A DNA stretch of 9,240 bases, from positions 1 through 9,240 of the forward strand of contig JALOMY010000091.1 in NCBI GenBank assembly GCA_025455225.1, in the 5' to 3' direction. The notes beneath the pieces are model-generated. The model ran no database searches. It saw nothing but the letters and a program-made list of their open reading frames with translations, and was not told the origin of the DNA. How positions within the stretch are numbered: position 1 is the first letter of the stretch; the number at the start of each line of letters is the position of its first letter. The position numbers and the translations under genes are program-made. Shown one piece after another: positions 6,671 to 9,240 of the stretch. This DNA is from Cyclobacteriaceae bacterium. Its GTDB lineage: Bacteria; Bacteroidota; Bacteroidia; Cytophagales; Cyclobacteriaceae.

Positions 6671-7285
6671 ATGATTCATCATGAATTTATTGCCTGTCTT
6701 AATGTTTACACTTCCAACCATGAACTCCAGCAATTGTTATGGATGGAAGTTGAAAATCATTACCAGGAATCTCATCGGCATTATCACACCCTTCACCACC
6801 TGAATTCGATCCTTGCTGATCTGTTACATTTTAAAAATTCGATCCGGCACTGGGATGCCCTGATCATGGCTATTGCCTATCATGACCTGGTGTATGATGT
6901 TAATGCCTCCGATAATGAAGAGCAAAGTGCAGCGATTGCACGCGATCGGTTAAGATCGGTTTCATTTCCGGAATCGGAGGTCGATTTTTGCTACCGCGGG
7001 ATCCTGGCAACAAAAAGTCATGCAGCTGAAGACAAAGAAGTCCAGCTGTTTATTGATGCCGACTTATCTATCCTTGGATCTTCACCCGAAAATTATCTCC
7101 GCTATTCCAGGCAAATCCGGTTCGAGTATGCCCACTTCCCGGATGATCAATATTATGCGGGCAGGAGAAAAATTCTAAAGGATTTTCTTAACCGGAAAAG
7201 CATCTTCCTGACCGATGAATTTTCGAGCCGGTATGAAGAAAAAGCCAGGTTCAATTTGGAACACGAACTGGCTTTACGCCCGTAA
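6671..7285 (+). CDS. Predicted metal-dependent HD-superfamily phosphohydrolase (COG4339-like)
   Basis: This 204-residue cytoplasmic protein matches the COG4339 type of HD-superfamily proteins, predicted to hydrolyse phosphate esters with bound metal; the substrate is unknown. The family signature HRHYHTLHHL (35-44) opens the fold and supplies His38 and His42. The central His71-Asp72 pair lies in AIAYHDLVYDV (67-77), followed by NEEQSA (82-87). ILATKSH (111-117) and FIDADLSILG (127-136) supply a later His and the closing Asp. The tail motif FPDDQYYAGRRKILKDFL (156-173) is also typical. Length is normal for the family. It starts 39 bp after the acyltransferase gene. The next gene starts 153 bp downstream under its own operators, so this gene probably ends the transcription unit. 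Confidence 0.85.
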   Translation: MIHHEFIACLNVYTSNHELQQLLWMEVENHYQESHRHYHTLHHLNSILADLLHFKNSIRHWDALIMAIAYHDLVYDVNASDNEEQSAAIARDRLRSVSFPESEVDFCYRGILATKSHAAEDKEVQLFIDADLSILGSSPENYLRYSRQIRFEYAHFPDDQYYAGRRKILKDFLNRKSIFLTDEFSSRYEEKARFNLEHELALRP

Positions 7286-7357
7286 CTTCTGCCAAAAAGG
7301 TGTTTACGGTCTAAACCAAGATGATTTCTATTACCCTGATAAACAGTCATTTAAAAT

Positions 7358-7365
7358 TATTTTTG
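7358..7365 (+). promoter_or_regulatory. Possible distal -7 element upstream of the TetR gene
   Basis: TATTTTTG matches TAnnTTTG perfectly and lies in an AT-rich stretch 73 bp before the TetR start codon, upstream of both palindromes. No -33 TTTG is visible at the right distance. If used, transcription would run through both operators. Confidence 0.25.
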
Positions 7366-7382
7366 AAAATTTCATGGAAAAT

Positions 7383-7400
7383 AATGACAGGCCTGTCATT
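7383..7400. promoter_or_regulatory. Palindromic operator O1 of the TetR-ABC operon
   Basis: AATGACAGGCCTGTCATT is a perfect 18-bp palindrome with core TGACA-N4-TGTCA (7385-7398). A second palindrome with the same core lies exactly 33 bp downstream, about three helical turns, so two dimers could bind the same face of the DNA. It sits 38 bp before the TetR start codon and upstream of the -7 element at 7410-7417, roughly over the -33 region. Confidence 0.75.
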
Positions 7401-7409
7401 TCTTGCGTA

Positions 7410-7417
7410 TACATTTG
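7410..7417 (+). promoter_or_regulatory. -7 promoter element of the TetR-ABC operon
   Basis: TACATTTG is a perfect match to TAnnTTTG and lies 21 bp before the TetR start codon. Its last two bases overlap the second palindrome (7416-7433), so a bound repressor would block polymerase. The leader would be about 17 nt. No -33 TTTG is seen; the first palindrome occupies that area. Confidence 0.5.
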
Positions 7418-7433
7418 TGACAACCTTGTCACA
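7416..7433. promoter_or_regulatory. Palindromic operator O2 of the TetR-ABC operon
   Basis: TGTGACAACCTTGTCACA has perfect 8-bp arms around CC and the core TGACA-N4-TGTCA (7418-7431) shared with the palindrome 33 bp upstream. It ends 5 bp before the TetR start codon and overlaps the -7 element and predicted start site. This is the expected layout for an autorepressed TetR gene. Confidence 0.75.
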
Positions 7434-7438
7434 TATCC

Positions 7439-8092
7439 ATGCCAACTGAAACTTTTTTGAATCTATCCGAAGAAAAACGGCAGCGCTTCATTGAGGCAGC
7501 TCTTAAGGAATTTGCTGACCACAACTACGATACTGCCAGCGTAAACCGGATCATTAAAGAACTGGGTATTGCGCGGGGCAGTGTATACCAATACTTCACC
7601 GACAAGCTGGATCTGTGGCTCTACCTGAAGGAATATTCGGAGCAACAAAAGATGAATGTGATCCAATCGGTCGACCGGAAGGCATTTACCAATTTCTGGG
7701 ATTACTATCGTGCATTATTCACGCAAGGCATTCACTTTGATCTTCAACATCCGTTGTGCAGCCGCTTTCTCTACCGTATCGGGTACAAAGAGTCGAGTAA
7801 AGAAGTATCCAACTACCTGGATGGATGGAAAAGTAAAGCCAAGCTGATGTTTACACATTGGGTAGAAGAAGAAAAGGAAGCGGGCACTATTAATCCTTCA
7901 ATCCCAACCGAACTAGCCGTTCACTTCCTAATCAGCATGAGTACCAGCATAACCGAATTACTTCAAAACAAGTATGAAGTAAACTTTGATGAGAATTTCA
8001 AAAATGGAAAACCTCTTATCGCCTCCAACATAACCGAATTTCAACTGGCGGTAAACGAACTGATACAACTATTAGCCAAAGCCTTAACGTAA
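7439..8092 (+). CDS. TetR/AcrR family transcriptional regulator
   Basis: This is a 217-residue one-component regulator of the TetR family, usually a dimeric repressor released by a small ligand. The N-terminal DNA-binding domain (about 9-58) contains EEKRQRFIEAALKEFADHNY (11-30), the typical first helix. The helix-turn-helix spans SVNRIIKELGIARGSVYQYF (34-53) and carries the family pattern GSVYQYFTDK. The all-helical C-terminal half (about 65-217) is the ligand and dimer domain and is too diverged to name an inducer. The ATG at 7439 keeps the whole first helix. Two perfect palindromes in the 56 bp ahead of the start are the likely operators, implying autoregulation. The stop is 5 bp before an ABC ATPase gene, so it most likely controls an exporter. 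Confidence 0.93.
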   Translation: MPTETFLNLSEEKRQRFIEAALKEFADHNYDTASVNRIIKELGIARGSVYQYFTDKLDLWLYLKEYSEQQKMNVIQSVDRKAFTNFWDYYRALFTQGIHFDLQHPLCSRFLYRIGYKESSKEVSNYLDGWKSKAKLMFTHWVEEEKEAGTINPSIPTELAVHFLISMSTSITELLQNKYEVNFDENFKNGKPLIASNITEFQLAVNELIQLLAKALT

Positions 8093-8097
8093 CTACC

Positions 8098-8946
8098 ATG
8101 ATTGACGTAAAGAACCTTACTTACCAATATCCCGGAACAGAAAAACAGGCGATTCGGGGTATCAGTTTCTCCATATTAAAAGGAGAAATCTTTGGTTTCC
8201 TGGGACCGAGTGGTTCCGGAAAAAGTACCACACAGAAAATTCTCTTTAAACTACTAAGCGGTTATGAAGGCCAGGCACAAATTGATAACCGTGAAGTTCG
8301 AAATTGGTCAAACGATCTGTACACTAAAATCGGGGTAGGGTTTGAATTGCCCAACCATTACCTTAAGCTAACAGCTCTCGAAAATCTCTCCTTCTTTAAA
8401 AATTTTTACCAGCATACGCATAACCCCATGGAGTTGTTAGAACGGGTTGGTCTTAAAGAACATGCTCACCGCAAAGTGGGTGATTTCTCCAAAGGCATGA
8501 AGATGCGATTGAACTTTGTTCGTTCATTTCTGCACGATCCGGAGATTCTTTTTCTGGATGAACCTACTTCAGGTTTAGATCCTGTAACTGCTAAAGTAGT
8601 TAAAGACATTATTCTTGAATTAAGAACAAAGGGAAAAACCATTTTCATTACCACCCACCAGATGCATGATGCCGAACAATTGTGCGATCGGGTAGCCTTC
8701 ATTGTGGATGGTGAAATCAAAACCATGGACAGCCCGGAAAACCTGAAAATCAGGCACAGCCACCGGAGCTTAGAAGTATTATTCCGGAACCAGGACGCTA
8801 AAGAAGTCTTTAACCTGGATGGATTGGGTCAGAATGAATCATTTCTAAACAAACTCAAACAACATGAAATCGAAACCATTCACTCGCGGGAAGCAACGCT
8901 TGATGATATTTTTATCCAGGTAACCGGTAAATCGCTTGACGCATGA
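8098..8946 (+). CDS. ABC transporter ATP-binding protein (ABC-2 exporter type)
   Basis: This 282-residue protein is the ATPase subunit of an ABC exporter at the inner face of the cytoplasmic membrane. Walker A is GPSGSGKST (36-44). The signature motif is the variant FSKGMKMR (130-137). Walker B is ILFLDEPT (150-157), the D-loop SGLD (158-161) and the switch His187 in TTHQMHDAEQL (185-195). At the Q-loop position the sequence reads GFELPNHYLKLTALENL (81-97), with Glu83 where most ATPases have Gln. The C-terminal part (about 220-282) is the short extra domain common in the drug-export branch of this family, which includes the CcmA/NatA-like and fluoroquinolone-export types. It starts 5 bp after the TetR gene and overlaps the permease gene by 4 bp (ATGA), so the three are one operon. 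The substrate is not known. Confidence 0.94.
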   Translation: MIDVKNLTYQYPGTEKQAIRGISFSILKGEIFGFLGPSGSGKSTTQKILFKLLSGYEGQAQIDNREVRNWSNDLYTKIGVGFELPNHYLKLTALENLSFFKNFYQHTHNPMELLERVGLKEHAHRKVGDFSKGMKMRLNFVRSFLHDPEILFLDEPTSGLDPVTAKVVKDIILELRTKGKTIFITTHQMHDAEQLCDRVAFIVDGEIKTMDSPENLKIRHSHRSLEVLFRNQDAKEVFNLDGLGQNESFLNKLKQHEIETIHSREATLDDIFIQVTGKSLDA

Positions 8947-9240
8947 ACCAGTTGCTCCACCTTCTAAAATTTGATTTTATTCTGTTAAACAAAAATAAAA
9001 TCATTACGATTTCTATTCTCGTTACCGCCATTTATGTCGGTGTATTTAAAGGCCTCTCCTATCTGGGTAATATGGAAAAGTTGTTGATACTGGTCATCTT
9101 CAATGATCCCGCTCTGCTCGGATTTCTATTCGTAGGCGTATTGGTACTTTTCGAAAAAAATGAAAACACACTGGATGCATTAGCCGTAACGCCCATCAAA
9201 ATCAGTAACTACATACTATCCAAATCGATCAGCCTTACTT
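8943..9240 (+). CDS. ABC-2 type transporter permease subunit, 3' truncated by window edge
   Basis: The ATG at 8943 overlaps the ATPase stop codon in ATGA, and the frame stays open for 99 codons to the window end. The visible part starts MNQLLHLLKFDFILLNKNK, a cytoplasmic amphipathic start typical of ABC-2 permeases. A membrane helix (about 20-38) and a second one (about 47-68) follow. Next comes the loop FEKNENTLDALAVTPIKISN (69-88), resembling the coupling segment ExxxxTLxALxVTPxK found in this permease group, including fluoroquinolone-export-type permeases. It would pair with the ATPase just upstream to form the membrane channel of the exporter. The subfamily name is an inference from this motif, and the rest of the protein is outside the window. 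Confidence 0.85.
   Translation, partial: MNQLLHLLKFDFILLNKNKIITISILVTAIYVGVFKGLSYLGNMEKLLILVIFNDPALLGFLFVGVLVLFEKNENTLDALAVTPIKISNYILSKSISLT

Noticed and set aside
7286..7330. Weak stem GTTTA-N5-TAAAC after the HD phosphohydrolase gene
   Set aside because: Only 5 bp of AT-rich stem with no U-tract; expected by chance, so not called a terminator.
1..9240. tRNA/rRNA genes, insertion sequences, CRISPR arrays, phage genes
   Set aside because: No cloverleaf, transposase or regular repeat-spacer pattern seen; intergenic gaps are all under about 155 bp and composition is even across the window.

Overview
This 9.2 kb window looks like chromosomal DNA from a Bacteroidota bacterium, probably a Cytophagales-type relative; that placement is an inference. 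The grounds are: moderate GC, start codons without clear Shine-Dalgarno sequences, several upstream matches to the Bacteroidota -7 promoter element (TAnnTTTG), and protein types common in that phylum. There are ten protein-coding genes, two of them cut by the window edges. I see no RNA genes, insertion sequences or CRISPR arrays.

Layout. (1) At the left edge is the C-terminal catalytic domain of an S9-family (prolyl oligopeptidase-like) peptidase. It ends at a long perfect hairpin that separates it from a convergent pair of minus-strand genes: a DUF456 membrane protein followed by a SnoaL/NTF2-like protein. (2) A divergent spacer of about 130 bp holds an FNR/DNR-like palindrome. It precedes a tight two-gene unit: a di-iron RIC protein (ScdA/YtfE type) and, 7 bp later, a compact adenosylcobalamin-dependent (class II) ribonucleotide reductase. 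(3) After a spacer with a perfect 15-bp inverted repeat comes a Crp/Fnr-family regulator that lacks Fe-S cysteines. A GPAT/PlsC-like acyltransferase with a C-terminal membrane region and an HD-superfamily phosphohydrolase follow. (4) At the right edge, two palindromes sharing the same core, 33 bp apart, precede a TetR regulator, an ABC ATPase and an overlapping ABC-2 permease, which looks like a self-regulated efflux operon.

How the genes may work together. Region 2-3 reads as a low-oxygen/nitrosative-stress module. RIC repairs iron centres damaged by NO or oxidants. A class II reductase makes deoxynucleotides without oxygen and without the di-iron/tyrosyl centre of class I enzymes. The downstream Crp/Fnr protein has an FNR-like recognition helix that would suit the TGAT-N4-ATCA box upstream of the RIC gene. 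The regulator-to-box link is an inference. The right-hand operon is a standard TetR-controlled exporter with unusually clear candidate operators. No wholly new system is evident; the best leads are the regulatory DNA elements and the RIC-RNR pairing.
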